64,000 bases of DNA from JAJZAM01 sp027391075 (GTDB lineage Bacteria > Actinomycetota > Acidimicrobiia > Acidimicrobiales > Palsa-688): NCBI GenBank assembly GCA_027391075.1, contig DAHYHI010000103.1, forward strand, positions 1 to 64,000. The letters are read 5' to 3'. The notes under the pieces are model-generated. The model had not been told where the DNA came from and ran no database searches. It worked only from the letters and a program-made list of their open reading frames with translations. Every line of letters starts with the position of its first letter. Position 1 is the first letter of the stretch. Made by a program: the position numbers and the translations under genes. This document shows positions 34,525-46,380 of this stretch, piece by piece.

Positions 34525-35355
34525 TCATCGGGCTTCGAGGATCGCCTCGACGCTGTCCGCGACTCGTCTCGCTGAGCGCACGTCGTGCACCCTTAGGATC
34601 CGGCATCCCAGGCTCACCCCTACTGCATGCGCAGCGATCGTAGCTTCGAGGCGTTCGGCGACTTCGAGGCCGAAACGCACGCCGAGGAAAGTCTTGTTCG
34701 ACGCGGACAAAAGCAACGGCCATCCAAGGCCGGCGAGGCGGTCCGAGGCGCGCAGCAGCTCCGCCGACTGGGAGGCCGTCTTGCCTAGGTCGAGGCCGGC
34801 GTCCAAGACGATCCGGGTGTCGTCGATACCGGCTTCGCGGGCTAGTCGAGCCCGACTCACCAAGAAGTCGGCGACCTCGCCGACAAGATCCGCGTAGACG
34901 GGGTCGGGGTCGGGGATGCGAGGGCCGAGGCGTATGTGGGTGGCCACGACGGTCGCTCCTGCTGCCGCGGCCTCGGCGAGGTAAGCGGGGTCGGCGAAGC
35001 CGCTGATGTCGTTGCCGACGACCGCCCCGACCCGGTACGCCTCTCGGGCGACCGCCGCCCGCCACGTGTCGACTGACAAAGCGACGTCGAAGCGGCGTCG
35101 CAAGGCTTCGATCGCGGGGACCACCCGGTCCATCTCCTCGGCTTCGCCCACCTCCGGCCCCGGCCCTGCCTTCACGCCGCCGACGTCGAGGAGGTCGGCG
35201 CCTTCAGCGACGTGCTTGTCGGCCAGAGCGAAGAAGTCGTCCATCTGCCAGTAGCGGCCGCGGTCGTAGAAGGAGTCCGGCGTCCTGTTCAAGATGCCCA
35301 TCACCAGCGCGCGGCTGGTCAGGTCGAAGCTCTTGGCGCCGAGGTGCAAGATCAT
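34525..35355 (-). CDS. folP2: Dihydropteroate synthase paralogue, FolP2 type
   Basis: 276 residues from ATG 35355 (TTG 35376 is longer). The TIM-barrel signatures are altered as in mycobacterial FolP2: MGILNRTPDSFYDRG instead of MGVLNVTPDSFSDGG, and DVGGVKAGPGPEV replacing the GG-STRPG loop that binds p-aminobenzoate. FolP2 proteins of mycobacteria lack normal DHPS activity, so folate synthesis is not its sure role. The last motif (GCRILRVHDVRSARRVADSV) is intact. Located 28 bases after holA. Confidence 0.85.
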   Translation of the reverse strand: MILHLGAKSFDLTSRALVMGILNRTPDSFYDRGRYWQMDDFFALADKHVAEGADLLDVGGVKAGPGPEVGEAEEMDRVVPAIEALRRRFDVALSVDTWRAAVAREAYRVGAVVGNDISGFADPAYLAEAAAAGATVVATHIRLGPRIPDPDPVYADLVGEVADFLVSRARLAREAGIDDTRIVLDAGLDLGKTASQSAELLRASDRLAGLGWPLLLSASNKTFLGVRFGLEVAERLEATIAAHAVGVSLGCRILRVHDVRSARRVADSVEAILEAR

Positions 35356-35437
35356 CGCGTGCGACCCTACACGCAAGCTGAGACCATCCGGGCGGTCCAG
35401 GCGGATTGTGGACTAGGCAGTCAGACCAGCCCGGCAG

Positions 35438-36172
35438 TTAGAACAGCCTTGCGGTGAGGGCCTTGCGGTAGGTGGCCGTGCGAGGATCTTCCGGTCCGAG
35501 GATCTCCAGCAGGTCGATGAACTCCTGCCTGGCTGCTTCGTCGCCTCGAACCTTTTCGAGTAGCGCGTCGAGGCGAGCTTCGACGCCCTCGCCGGAGGTC
35601 GATTGCGCTTCGTCGGCTTCACCCCCCAGGCGTGCCTCTGCTGCGATCCGCCTGGATTCGGGGGACTCCGGCAGCTTGGCGAGGAGGCGTAACGCCTCGT
35701 CGCGGCGCGAGCTGTCACCCCGGTCAGTGGCGAGGATTGCTGCGAGGCCGAGCAGGGCCTTCTCGTTGGCCGGCTCCAGATCCAAGGCGCTACGCAGCGA
35801 CGCCTCGTCGCCTCGTTCGATCAGCAGCTCCACCTCGCTCGGGGCCCGGCTCAGGCCGGCCACCCAGGACCTGACGGCCGGTTCTGGCAGGGCGCCTACG
35901 AAACTGTCGAGCACCTTTCGGTCCTTGATGGCGTACACGGCGGGGATCGACTGCACCTGGAATGTCGCCGCTGCACGCGGGTTGGCGTCGACGTCTATCT
36001 TGACTAGCTCGACGCCGTCGGCCTCTCCGACTACCTTCTCCAAGATGGGGCCCAGAACCCGGCACGGTCCGCACCACGAAGCCCAAAGGTCTACGACTAC
36101 CGTGACGCCCGTCGAGCGGGCGAGGACGTCAGCTTCGAATGTGGCGTCGGTTACGTCGGTGACTGTTGCCAT
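35438..36172 (-). CDS. Thioredoxin-domain/TPR co-chaperone (YbbN/CnoX type)
   Basis: 244 residues. An N-terminal thioredoxin domain with active site WCGPC (C34, C37) and the cis-Pro region QSIPAVYAI is followed by helical TPR-like repeats (about 115-230; LLIERGDEASLRSALDLEPA). The organisation matches YbbN/CnoX, which protects clients from oxidation and hands them to GroEL, though those often lack the CxxC activity. Here both cysteines are kept, so real oxidoreductase activity is possible. ATG 36172 matches the family start. Confidence 0.85.
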   Translation of the reverse strand: MATVTDVTDATFEADVLARSTGVTVVVDLWASWCGPCRVLGPILEKVVGEADGVELVKIDVDANPRAAATFQVQSIPAVYAIKDRKVLDSFVGALPEPAVRSWVAGLSRAPSEVELLIERGDEASLRSALDLEPANEKALLGLAAILATDRGDSSRRDEALRLLAKLPESPESRRIAAEARLGGEADEAQSTSGEGVEARLDALLEKVRGDEAARQEFIDLLEILGPEDPRTATYRKALTARLF

Positions 36173-36298
36173 TTCGCTCCCTACCGGCCGCCAGCAGGCG
36201 GCACTTTAGATCCGATCAGTTCCAGTACCCCGTGACCGTCCGGACGGATGGAGGTCCGGGTATGCACAGATTGGGATTTTCGCAATAGCTTTGGGGAC

Positions 36299-37363
36299 AT
36301 GAACTCCGCTCAGAGTACCGAAATGCCGAGGGGAATCGACGCCGAGCGGGTCAACGCATGGTTCGCGGGCAGCGTCCCCGCGGCCCTGCCGCCCCTCTCG
36401 TACTCTTTGGTGGCCGGGGGACGCTCGAACCTGACCTATGTCGCTACCGACAGCCGAGGCGAAAGGTTCGTGCTTCGCCGCCCGCCGACCGGCCACCTGC
36501 TTCCCAAAGCGCACGACATGCACAGGGAGCACCGGATCATCTCGGCTCTGGGCCCGGCCGGGATTCCGGTCCCCCCCGCCTTAGGGCTGTGCGAAGACCC
36601 CGAGGTGACCGGCGCGCCTTTCTACGTCATGGGTTTCGTGGACGGGGTGATCGCCCGCAACGAGGACGACGTGGCGGCCCTCTTGGACCAAGACGCCCGG
36701 GAGAAGGTCAGCTTCGCCCTGATAGACACGCTCGCTGACATTCACATGGTCGACCCAGACGCCGTCGGGCTGGGTGAACTGGGGCGTAAGGATGGCTACA
36801 TCGCACGCCAGCTGAGCCGCTGGTATTCGAACTACAAGGCTGCGAACGACGGCCGTGGGGGCACGCCGCTGGCGTCGATGGACTCCCTGCACAGCCGGCT
36901 GGCGGCTTCCATACCCGACCAGGCCCGCTCTGGGATCGTCCACGGCGACTACCGCCTCGACAACTGTGTGGTCTCCCCCGACGGGCAGCGAGTGCGGGCG
37001 GTTCTCGACTGGGAGCTGTGCACCCTTGGGGATCCGCTCGCGGATCTAGGCCAACTCTTGTCGTACTGGCCCGAACCTGGCGAGCGCTCCGCCCTCGGTC
37101 ACGCTGCGACGGCCATGCCGGGATTCGCCAGCCGGGACCAGCTCGTTCGCCGCTACGGCGAACGCACCGGCGTCGACCTGAGCGCGCTCGGCTTCTACGT
37201 GGCCTTCGCCTACTGGAAGTTGGCTTGCATCCTCGAAGGCGTCTACGCCCGCTACCTCGGCGGGGCGATGGGCGACGACGGTTTCGACTTCAGCTCCTAC
37301 CCTGATTCGATCGCCTGGCTCGCTCAGCGCTCGGAGCAGGCCGCCGACGAAGTGGGCATCTGA
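36299..37363 (+). CDS. Aminoglycoside phosphotransferase-like (APH/ACAD10-type) kinase
   Basis: About 354 residues from ATG 36299, matching the family start (RGIDAERVNAWFAGSVP); ATG 36248 is upstream. The APH fold shows the Brenner motif HGDYRLDN (catalytic Asp) and VLDWELCTLGDPLADLGQLL for metal binding. Actinobacterial homologues act in acyl-CoA or hydroxyacyl metabolism rather than drug resistance. It is divergent from the thioredoxin-TPR gene with about 126 bases between starts. The substrate is unknown. Confidence 0.88.
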   Translation: MNSAQSTEMPRGIDAERVNAWFAGSVPAALPPLSYSLVAGGRSNLTYVATDSRGERFVLRRPPTGHLLPKAHDMHREHRIISALGPAGIPVPPALGLCEDPEVTGAPFYVMGFVDGVIARNEDDVAALLDQDAREKVSFALIDTLADIHMVDPDAVGLGELGRKDGYIARQLSRWYSNYKAANDGRGGTPLASMDSLHSRLAASIPDQARSGIVHGDYRLDNCVVSPDGQRVRAVLDWELCTLGDPLADLGQLLSYWPEPGERSALGHAATAMPGFASRDQLVRRYGERTGVDLSALGFYVAFAYWKLACILEGVYARYLGGAMGDDGFDFSSYPDSIAWLAQRSEQAADEVGI

Positions 37364-37468
37364 GGCCCCCAGGGTCGCACCCCGGCATCGGCGGGAGAGT
37401 CCCCTAAGGCTCGACGGGCGGATCGTGGAGGAGCCCGTGGCCGCGCGACAGGCTCCGCGTGCACCAAA

Positions 37469-38356
37469 ATGGATGATATGAGCGAGACCCGACCTCCCCT
37501 GGCCACGATAAGCGCATGGCCCTCGGTCGAGCGCCCGATCATGGTGATGTGCTTGGACGGGTGGATCGACGCTGGCGCGGCGGCGGCCGGCGCTCTCGGC
37601 GCCCTCACGGCTTCGACGCAGAGCACTCTGGTGGCGACGTTCGACTCCGACGAGTTGATCGACTTTCGCGCCCGCCGCCCGACGCTACGGATCGTGAACG
37701 GGGTCGACGAGCAGCTGCGCTGGCCTGAGATCACCGTCCACTCCTCGGTTAACAGGACCGGACGTACCGTGCTCACGCTGTCAGGCCCCGAGCCGGATAT
37801 GCAGTGGCGTCGCTTCACTACTGAGGTCGTTGCCCTGGCAAGCCGCTTGGAGGTGGAGCTCGTCGTCGGCTTGGGCGCCTTCCCAGCCCCGGTCCCCCAC
37901 ACCCGGCCTGTACGTCTCGTGGGCACGTCGCCGAACCCGGAGCTTGCGGCGCGAGTCGGCGTCCTGCCGGCCAGCATCGAGGTGCCCTCGGGCGTTCAAG
38001 GAGCCCTCGAAGTGGCCTTCGGAGAGGCTTCGATCCCCGCCGTCGGCCTGTGGGCACGAGTTCCCCACTACGTCGCCGCCATGCCCTACCCGGCCGCTTC
38101 CGCAGCATTGCTGGAAGGCCTGGGGCGTATAGCCGAGATCGAAGTGGACTCCAAGGCCCTTCACGCTTCGGCGAGCGTCACCAACCAGCAGATAGGCCAG
38201 CTTCTCGCAGGCAGCGACGAGCACACCGCCCTCGTACGCCAGCTCGAAGAGCAAGCCGACCAGGAGCTGATGAGCGGCGCTGCCGACTTCGGGGACCTCC
38301 CCTCCGGCGACGAGCTTGCCGCCGAGTTGGAGCGTTTCCTACGCGGCGAAACGTGA
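37469..38356 (+). CDS. PAC2-family protein (proteasome assembly chaperone-like)
   Basis: 295 residues with MVMCLDGWIDAGAAAAGALG and VELVVGLGAFPAPVPHTRP, GLWARVPHYVAAMPYPAASA, the PAC2 fold seen in archaeal and actinobacterial proteasome assembly factors. A C-terminal helical tail (EHTALVRQLEEQADQELMS) follows. In actinobacteria PAC2 proteins accompany proteasome genes, which are not in this window. ATG 37469 or ATG 37478 are both possible starts. It is convergent with leuS. Confidence 0.88.
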   Translation: MDDMSETRPPLATISAWPSVERPIMVMCLDGWIDAGAAAAGALGALTASTQSTLVATFDSDELIDFRARRPTLRIVNGVDEQLRWPEITVHSSVNRTGRTVLTLSGPEPDMQWRRFTTEVVALASRLEVELVVGLGAFPAPVPHTRPVRLVGTSPNPELAARVGVLPASIEVPSGVQGALEVAFGEASIPAVGLWARVPHYVAAMPYPAASAALLEGLGRIAEIEVDSKALHASASVTNQQIGQLLAGSDEHTALVRQLEEQADQELMSGAADFGDLPSGDELAAELERFLRGET

Positions 38357-38372
38357 ACCGACCCCCTCGCAT

Positions 38373-38418
38373 AGCCCGGCCCGCTCGCATGGCAGGTCCG
38401 GCCCTGCCACGGCGCGGG

Positions 38419-38420
<2 letters not shown>
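38373..38420. terminator. Two-stem hairpin between PAC2 gene and leuS
   Basis: Inner stem TGGCAGG (38390-38396) with CCTGCCA (38403-38409), loop of six; outer stem AGCCCG (38373-38378) with CGGGCT (38415-38420). It separates two convergent genes and reaches the leuS stop codon. No U tract. Confidence 0.55.
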
Positions 38421-40908
<2,488 letters not shown>

Positions 40909-40978
40909 GCCACCAGGGTAGTTACCCTCGACGTGCCCCACCGCCACGGCAGGGCTGCTAGAGTCTCATCTGCCTTCT

Positions 40979-41055
<77 letters not shown>

Positions 41056-41257
41056 CCCCTAACCAGGAGTTTTACCCTCGGGAGGGCCTCGTAGATTCGC
41101 CCGGTTAAAGGGCCTGGCGGCCAAGCGGGCAGGGTGCCGCTCGGCGCAACGCGGGCCTACCGGGGCGTCTACCGATTGATCGAACGGGCTAGGAATGACA
41201 CCGCGTGAGGTCAGGACTATTTTTTTCGACGCGCTCATACCGCCGACGTGATGAACT

Positions 41258-43153
41258 ATGTCCATGCCCTCCAACATCACCATCGCGCGGACCGCTCTGG
41301 ACGGGTACCCGGATGTCTACACTCCCCTAGCCCTGTCGACTCTGGAAGCGCTGGCTCCTCTCGACGGCCGTCGCTTCGAGCTCATGGATTCGCGAATGCA
41401 ACGCCGCCGTCGCCGAGCAGCGGAGCGCGAACACCTCAGCTTCCTACCCGAGACCTCGGTGATCGACGGGACCTCTATCACAGTTGCCGATGCTCGAGCC
41501 GGCCGCTTCGAGGGAGCGCCGATCCCCCACGACCTGCGCCGCCAGTGGATCCAGGGCACCGGGCCGGCAACCAAGCCCCGCGCGTCCACGCCGGTGGGGT
41601 TGCGCAACGTCGCCTACGCGCTGCTGTCGGGGGCCGACGGCTGGATGTTCGACGGCGAGGACGCTCTGGGCCAGGTCGACACCATGTCCTTGGACAACCT
41701 CCGGAATATGAAGCTGGCCTTCGCCGGGGACCCGCTGTTCCACGAGGTCGCCGAGGTTGTCGCCGGGGAGATGAACAGGTGGGCCGTCGGCTTCCACGGC
41801 CGGGAGATCATCGCCGACTGGCGGGAGCAGCTGGAAGTTACCACGCGCATCTTCAGGGCCCGCGGCCTCCACCTCGACGATCGCCACATCACCCATCAAG
41901 ACGGCCGTGGCTACTCCGCCAGCATGGCGGACGCTGCGCTCTACCTCGCCAACAACGCAGAGACGTTGCTCTCCCAGAATCGCTCGGTGGTGCTGTACCT
42001 GCCTAAGATCCAGACCGCCTCGGAGGCTGCGCACTGGGCCAGCATTCTCGACGCGATCGAAGACCACCTCGGCCTCGACCGAGGGACCGTGGTCGTCTAC
42101 ATCCTCGTCGAACAGCTCGAAGCGTGCTTCCAACTCATGGAGATCCGGGCCGCCCTCGGGCGTCACTTCGTTGGTTTCAACACCGGCCGGTGGGACTACA
42201 TCAACTCGGTGTCGGACGCCCTCGCCTGGGACCCCGGCTTCGTGAACCCCAACATCGACGCGATCACAATGACCTACGGATACATGCGGGTCTACGAAGA
42301 GCGCGTCCGGCGCGCCGTCAACACGCCCGACCTGAACGGCCGCTATGCGCTTTGGCAAGGCGGCATGGAAGCGAACATACCGGTCGGCACCGACGCTGCC
42401 GTCGACGCCGCCATGAAACGAGCGGTGTCGGGCGGGCGGCGCGAGCAGAAGGAGGGCGCCTCCGGGAAGTGGGTGGCCCACTGGAAGATGGTGCACGTCA
42501 TGCGTCCGGTGTGGGAGGAGGTGGGAGAAGACAACCAGCTCGGCCGGCAGTTCCCTCCGCTCACCTACACGGCTCGGGACGCCGAGGATCTGAGGACGCT
42601 AGACGAAGCGCCTCGCACGGTTCGGGGTGCCCGCGACCTGATCAGCGTAGGCCTTCAGTACGGCAACGCCTTCGGTCGAGGGTTCCAGGCTGCAGCTCTC
42701 AAGCCAGCCGACTTCTTCGGCGACGACAGCGTCTTGTACCTCATGGAGGACGCTGCGACCGGTGAGATCCGCCTGTCCGTGCTCTGGGAATGGCTCCACA
42801 AGAAAGCGGCGTTCAGCGAAGACGACCCCGACAGCGGGGTCAAGGCGGGCCACCCACTGACGCGCGAGTTGTTCCTGCGACTATTGGAAGAAGAGCACGC
42901 CAAGCTCCTGCGAGCCGGCGGTAACGACGTGCACGACGACTCGAAGGCCACGACCCTGCCCATCGCCAAAGCGATTGTGGAGGCCTACGTGCTCGAAACA
43001 GTGAAGGCGCCCTGGTACATCGACCTCCTCAACGTCAACCTCAACGTCACCGACCTCTCCGTAGCCGAGGAGCGGATCCGAAAGTTCCTCGACGCGTTCG
43101 CCCAAGACGGCACCCGCATCACCCGCAACGTCGATTTCGACACCGAGAAATGA
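41258..43153 (+). CDS. aceB: Malate synthase (glyoxylate cycle)
   Basis: 631 residues, between the A form (about 530) and G form (about 720). Family motifs are VGLRNVAYALLSGADGWMFD with GEDALGQVDTM, YLPKIQTASEAAHW, VEQLEACFQLMEIRAALGRH and GFNTGRWDYINS, which match the A/AceB-like active-site region (Arg, Glu, Asp). It condenses glyoxylate with acetyl-CoA. The stop overlaps the aceA start (ATGA), so the two glyoxylate-bypass enzymes are coupled. ATG 41258 has no obvious ribosome site. Confidence 0.92.
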   Translation: MSMPSNITIARTALDGYPDVYTPLALSTLEALAPLDGRRFELMDSRMQRRRRRAAEREHLSFLPETSVIDGTSITVADARAGRFEGAPIPHDLRRQWIQGTGPATKPRASTPVGLRNVAYALLSGADGWMFDGEDALGQVDTMSLDNLRNMKLAFAGDPLFHEVAEVVAGEMNRWAVGFHGREIIADWREQLEVTTRIFRARGLHLDDRHITHQDGRGYSASMADAALYLANNAETLLSQNRSVVLYLPKIQTASEAAHWASILDAIEDHLGLDRGTVVVYILVEQLEACFQLMEIRAALGRHFVGFNTGRWDYINSVSDALAWDPGFVNPNIDAITMTYGYMRVYEERVRRAVNTPDLNGRYALWQGGMEANIPVGTDAAVDAAMKRAVSGGRREQKEGASGKWVAHWKMVHVMRPVWEEVGEDNQLGRQFPPLTYTARDAEDLRTLDEAPRTVRGARDLISVGLQYGNAFGRGFQAAALKPADFFGDDSVLYLMEDAATGEIRLSVLWEWLHKKAAFSEDDPDSGVKAGHPLTRELFLRLLEEEHAKLLRAGGNDVHDDSKATTLPIAKAIVEAYVLETVKAPWYIDLLNVNLNVTDLSVAEERIRKFLDAFAQDGTRITRNVDFDTEK

Positions 43154-45429
43154 AAGAATCCACCATGACATTCGACGACAACGTCGCTGCCGCTCGCAGC
43201 TACATGGAAAGTGACCGCTTCAGCGGCATAACCCGCCTCTATTCGGCCCGTCAAGTGGCCGAGCAGCAGGGGAGCATCGAGAGCGGCTACCCGGTCGCCC
43301 GGGCAAACGCCGCCGCGTTCTACGACCGTCTACGGGAGCTCTTCTCGGCGCGCAAGTCGATCACCACTTTCGGCCCCTACTCGCCTAGCCAGGCCGTGAC
43401 GATGAAGCGGATGGGTATCGAGGGCATCTACCTTGGTGGCTGGGCGACCTCGGCGAAGGGCTCGATTCAGGAGGACCCAGGTGCCGATCTGGCCAGCTAC
43501 CCGCTCTCCCAGGTGCCCGACGAGGCATCCGCGATTGTGCGCGCCCTATTGACCGCAGACAAGAACCAGACTTACCAGCGGTCGCGCTTGTCGGCAGCCG
43601 AACTTGCGAGCGCCCCCGAACCGATCGACTACCGACCGTTTATCATCGCCGACGCCGACACCGGTCACGGCGGCGATGCTGCCGTGAGGAACCTGATCCG
43701 CCGCTTCGTCGAGGTCGGGGTCACCGGCTATCACATAGAAGACCAGCGCCCCGGCACCAAGAAGTGCGGCCACCAAGGCGGCAAGGTCCTCGTCGGAGTG
43801 GACGAGCAGATCAAACGCCTGAACACCGCCCGCTTCCAACTCGACGTGATGCGGGTACCGGGCATCATCGTGGCCCGAACCGACGCTGAAGCAGCGAACC
43901 TGCTCGACAGCAGCGGCGACGAGCGGGACCACCCCTTCATCCTCGGAGCGACACGCGCCGACGTCCCGTCGTACAAACTGACGACGCTGGCTCTGATGCG
44001 CGCCTTCTACAACGCAGGAGCCCGTATCTTTAACGGATTCACGCTTTACAAGGTCACCGACAAGGAATATGCAGCGGCCGACGAGTGGCTTGAGCGCACG
44101 GGCATCGCCGCGTTGGCCCGTGCCGCAGCCGAAGATACTGCCGGTGCCGACGAGCCTGTAGTAGAGCGGGCCTACGACAAGGTCGCCAACGAGATGGTCG
44201 GACGTTGGGAGGTCGAGTCAGGTCTCATGACCATCGGCGAGGCGGTATTGGCCGCTTTGAAGAGCCGTTTGGAGGATGGCGACGAGGCACCCGTCAGCGA
44301 GGACGACTGGGTCGCCTTCGCCCGAACGGCGTCGTTTTGGGCTGTGCGAGCCGAGGCGCGCGAGCTTGGCATCGACTTCTACTGGGACGCTGAGGTGGCC
44401 CGCACCCCTGAGGGCTTCTACCAGGTTCGCGGCGGGTTGGACTACGCGGTCCGCAAGTCCCTGTCGGTCGCTGCGTACGCTGACCTGGTGTGGATGGAGA
44501 CTGCGTCCGCGGATATCCGCGAGGCGCAGGAGTTCGCCGAGGCTATCCACGCGGAGTTCCCCGACAAGATGCTCGCCTACAACCTTTCGCCGTCGTTCAA
44601 CTGGGACTCGACCGGCATGACCGACGAGGAGATGCGCGAGTTCCCCAAGAAGTTGGGCGAGGCGGGCTTCGTGTTCAACTTCATCACCTACGGCGGCCAC
44701 CAGATCGACGGTGTCGCAGCCGAAGAGTTCGCAACGGCCCTGCGGGAGGACGGCATGCTGGCCCTGGCTCAGATCCAACGCAAGATCCGCCTGCTCGAGT
44801 CACCCTACCGTACACCGCAGACCCTCGTCGGCGGGCCACGCCTCGACGCCGCTTTGGCGGCGTCGTCGGCGCGTACAGCGACGACGAAAGCCATGGGGAA
44901 AGGCTCGACGCAGGTCCAGCACCTGGCGCAAACCGAGCTTCCCAAGAAAGTTCTCGAAGACTGGCTCGCCGAGTGGAGGCAGGTCTACGGCTTCGAGGAG
45001 CCGCTCACGGTACGTCTGCGGCCGAGCCGCGAGGGTGCTGACGTCCTCGAACTGTCGGTGCTGGGCGCCGGTGGCGACGACGACCGAAGAGCCAACTTGA
45101 TCTTCGCTTTGATCACTGATCGCCACGGGCAGGTGATCCTTTCGGTCCGGGACCAGAACACGTTCGGCTCCGAGCTGCGCCAAAAGCGTCTGATGACCCT
45201 GCTTCACCTCTACGTCCTCAAGCGCTACCGGGTGTCCACCGTCCACTACGTCACACCGACCGAAGACAACGACAATCAGACCAAGAGAATGGCCGAGCAG
45301 GGCATCTACAGCGCCGTGAACACCGAGGTCGGCCAGATCATCGTCGCCAAGGTCAACACCACAACAGTCGACACTCTCGCCGACAACGTGGCCGGTGCCC
45401 TCAGCAAGCTCATCCGCAAGGAGGACTGA
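43150..45429 (+). CDS. aceA: Isocitrate lyase, large form
   Basis: 759 residues, like the large mycobacterial AceA2 rather than the 430-residue enzyme. The signature KKCGHQGGK has the catalytic Cys206 and is preceded by IIADADTGHGGDAAVRNLIR (metal site) and IEDQRPG. It cleaves isocitrate to glyoxylate and succinate. The C-terminal part from about 560 on (VLEDWLAEWRQVYGFEEPLT) is the extra region of the large class. Start ATG 43150 overlaps the aceB stop; ATG 43165 is also in frame. Confidence 0.94.
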   Translation: MKESTMTFDDNVAAARSYMESDRFSGITRLYSARQVAEQQGSIESGYPVARANAAAFYDRLRELFSARKSITTFGPYSPSQAVTMKRMGIEGIYLGGWATSAKGSIQEDPGADLASYPLSQVPDEASAIVRALLTADKNQTYQRSRLSAAELASAPEPIDYRPFIIADADTGHGGDAAVRNLIRRFVEVGVTGYHIEDQRPGTKKCGHQGGKVLVGVDEQIKRLNTARFQLDVMRVPGIIVARTDAEAANLLDSSGDERDHPFILGATRADVPSYKLTTLALMRAFYNAGARIFNGFTLYKVTDKEYAAADEWLERTGIAALARAAAEDTAGADEPVVERAYDKVANEMVGRWEVESGLMTIGEAVLAALKSRLEDGDEAPVSEDDWVAFARTASFWAVRAEARELGIDFYWDAEVARTPEGFYQVRGGLDYAVRKSLSVAAYADLVWMETASADIREAQEFAEAIHAEFPDKMLAYNLSPSFNWDSTGMTDEEMREFPKKLGEAGFVFNFITYGGHQIDGVAAEEFATALREDGMLALAQIQRKIRLLESPYRTPQTLVGGPRLDAALAASSARTATTKAMGKGSTQVQHLAQTELPKKVLEDWLAEWRQVYGFEEPLTVRLRPSREGADVLELSVLGAGGDDDRRANLIFALITDRHGQVILSVRDQNTFGSELRQKRLMTLLHLYVLKRYRVSTVHYVTPTEDNDNQTKRMAEQGIYSAVNTEVGQIIVAKVNTTTVDTLADNVAGALSKLIRKED

Positions 45430-45443
45430 GGGGATAGCCCGCT

Positions 45444-45470
45444 CCCGCCACCGGCCGGGCTCACGGCGGG
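45444..45470 (+). terminator. Possible terminator after aceBA
   Basis: CCCGCC (45444-45449) can pair with GGCGGG (45465-45470) over a 15-base loop just after the aceA stop. The loop is long and there is no U run, so confidence is low. Confidence 0.3.
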
Positions 45471-45533
45471 CCTGCGCGATCTTTGAGCCCAAACTGCCCT
45501 CGTCTGCGGTCGCCGGCGGGTAGCTTGTCGATC

Positions 45534-46313
45534 ATGGCCTGGGTCGAGCGCAGCGGGTTCCGTCTCTTCGCTGAGCGCGCCGGTGCCGGCCCTGCGCTGC
45601 TGTACATCAGCGGCACCGGCGGAGACCTGCGCAACCGGCCCAACGGTTTCGACACTCCCGGTGTAGGTTCGTTCGATTGCGTCTGCTACGACCAGCGGGG
45701 TCTCGGCCGCAGCGGCCGCCCAAAAGACTCTTACACCATGGCCGATTTCGCGGACGACGCGGCTGCGATGCTCGACTGGGCGGGGTGGTCACGTGCTGCG
45801 GTGCTGGGAGTCTCCTTCGGCGGCATGGTCGCCCAGGAGCTCATCTTGCGCCACCCGGACCGGGTGAGCAGAGCTGTCCTGGCTTGCACGTCGAGTGGAG
45901 GCATAGGCGGGTCTTCGTATCCACTCCACGAACTAGCGACACTCCGACCTGAACAGCGCGCGGCTAAGACGGCCGAGCTGATCGACACCCGCTGGGCGAA
46001 CCCAGCGAACCCCGACCCGCTACGCAAGACAACGCTGAGCAGCCTCGGCGCGGCCCGCGCCCTCGACGGTGGCGCTATAGCGCAACTCCAAGCCCGCCGA
46101 GGCCACGACACCTGGGATCGCCTCGCCGGCGTAACCTGCCCGGTGCTGGTGGCCGCGGGACGCTACGACGGGATCGCCCCGCTCGCCAACGCCGAGGCGT
46201 TGGCCGCCCGAATCCCCCGAGCCCGCCTCGAAGTCTTCGAAGGGGGCCACTTGTTCTTAGCCCAGGACCCTTCCGCTGCGACGAAGATCACGGCGTTCCT
46301 CGCCGCCTCGTAA
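45534..46313 (+). CDS. Alpha/beta hydrolase
   Basis: 259 residues from ATG 45534 (MAWVERSGFRLFAERAGAGP); earlier reading from 45483 is unlikely. The nucleophile elbow GVSFGG gives Ser94; the acid is in VLVAAGRYDGIAPLANAEAL and the base His in FEGGHLFLAQDPSA. The oxyanion region is LYISGTGGDLRNRP. Substrate unknown: esterase, 3-oxoadipate enol-lactonase-like or lipase type are open. Confidence 0.85.
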   Translation: MAWVERSGFRLFAERAGAGPALLYISGTGGDLRNRPNGFDTPGVGSFDCVCYDQRGLGRSGRPKDSYTMADFADDAAAMLDWAGWSRAAVLGVSFGGMVAQELILRHPDRVSRAVLACTSSGGIGGSSYPLHELATLRPEQRAAKTAELIDTRWANPANPDPLRKTTLSSLGAARALDGGAIAQLQARRGHDTWDRLAGVTCPVLVAAGRYDGIAPLANAEALAARIPRARLEVFEGGHLFLAQDPSAATKITAFLAAS

Positions 46314-46321
46314 GCCCAGCC

Positions 46322-46357
46322 CCGGCAGCGCAGGCGCTGTACCGGCAGTGCAGGCGC
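46322..46357. repeat. Imperfect 20-bp direct repeat in convergent gap
   Basis: CCGGCAGCGCAGGCGC (46322-46337) and CCGGCAGTGCAGGCGC (46342-46357) differ at one base and start 20 bases apart, between the hydrolase and EAL gene ends. The first copy can fold CAGCG-CAGG-CGCTG. It may act as a terminator or be a slippage product. Confidence 0.6.
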
Positions 46358-46380
46358 CATCCGGGACGAAATGTCACCGG

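Noticed and set aside
41444..42496. 350-codon open frame opposite malate synthase
   Set aside because: Antisense of a gene with full family motifs; His/Val-rich composition without domain.
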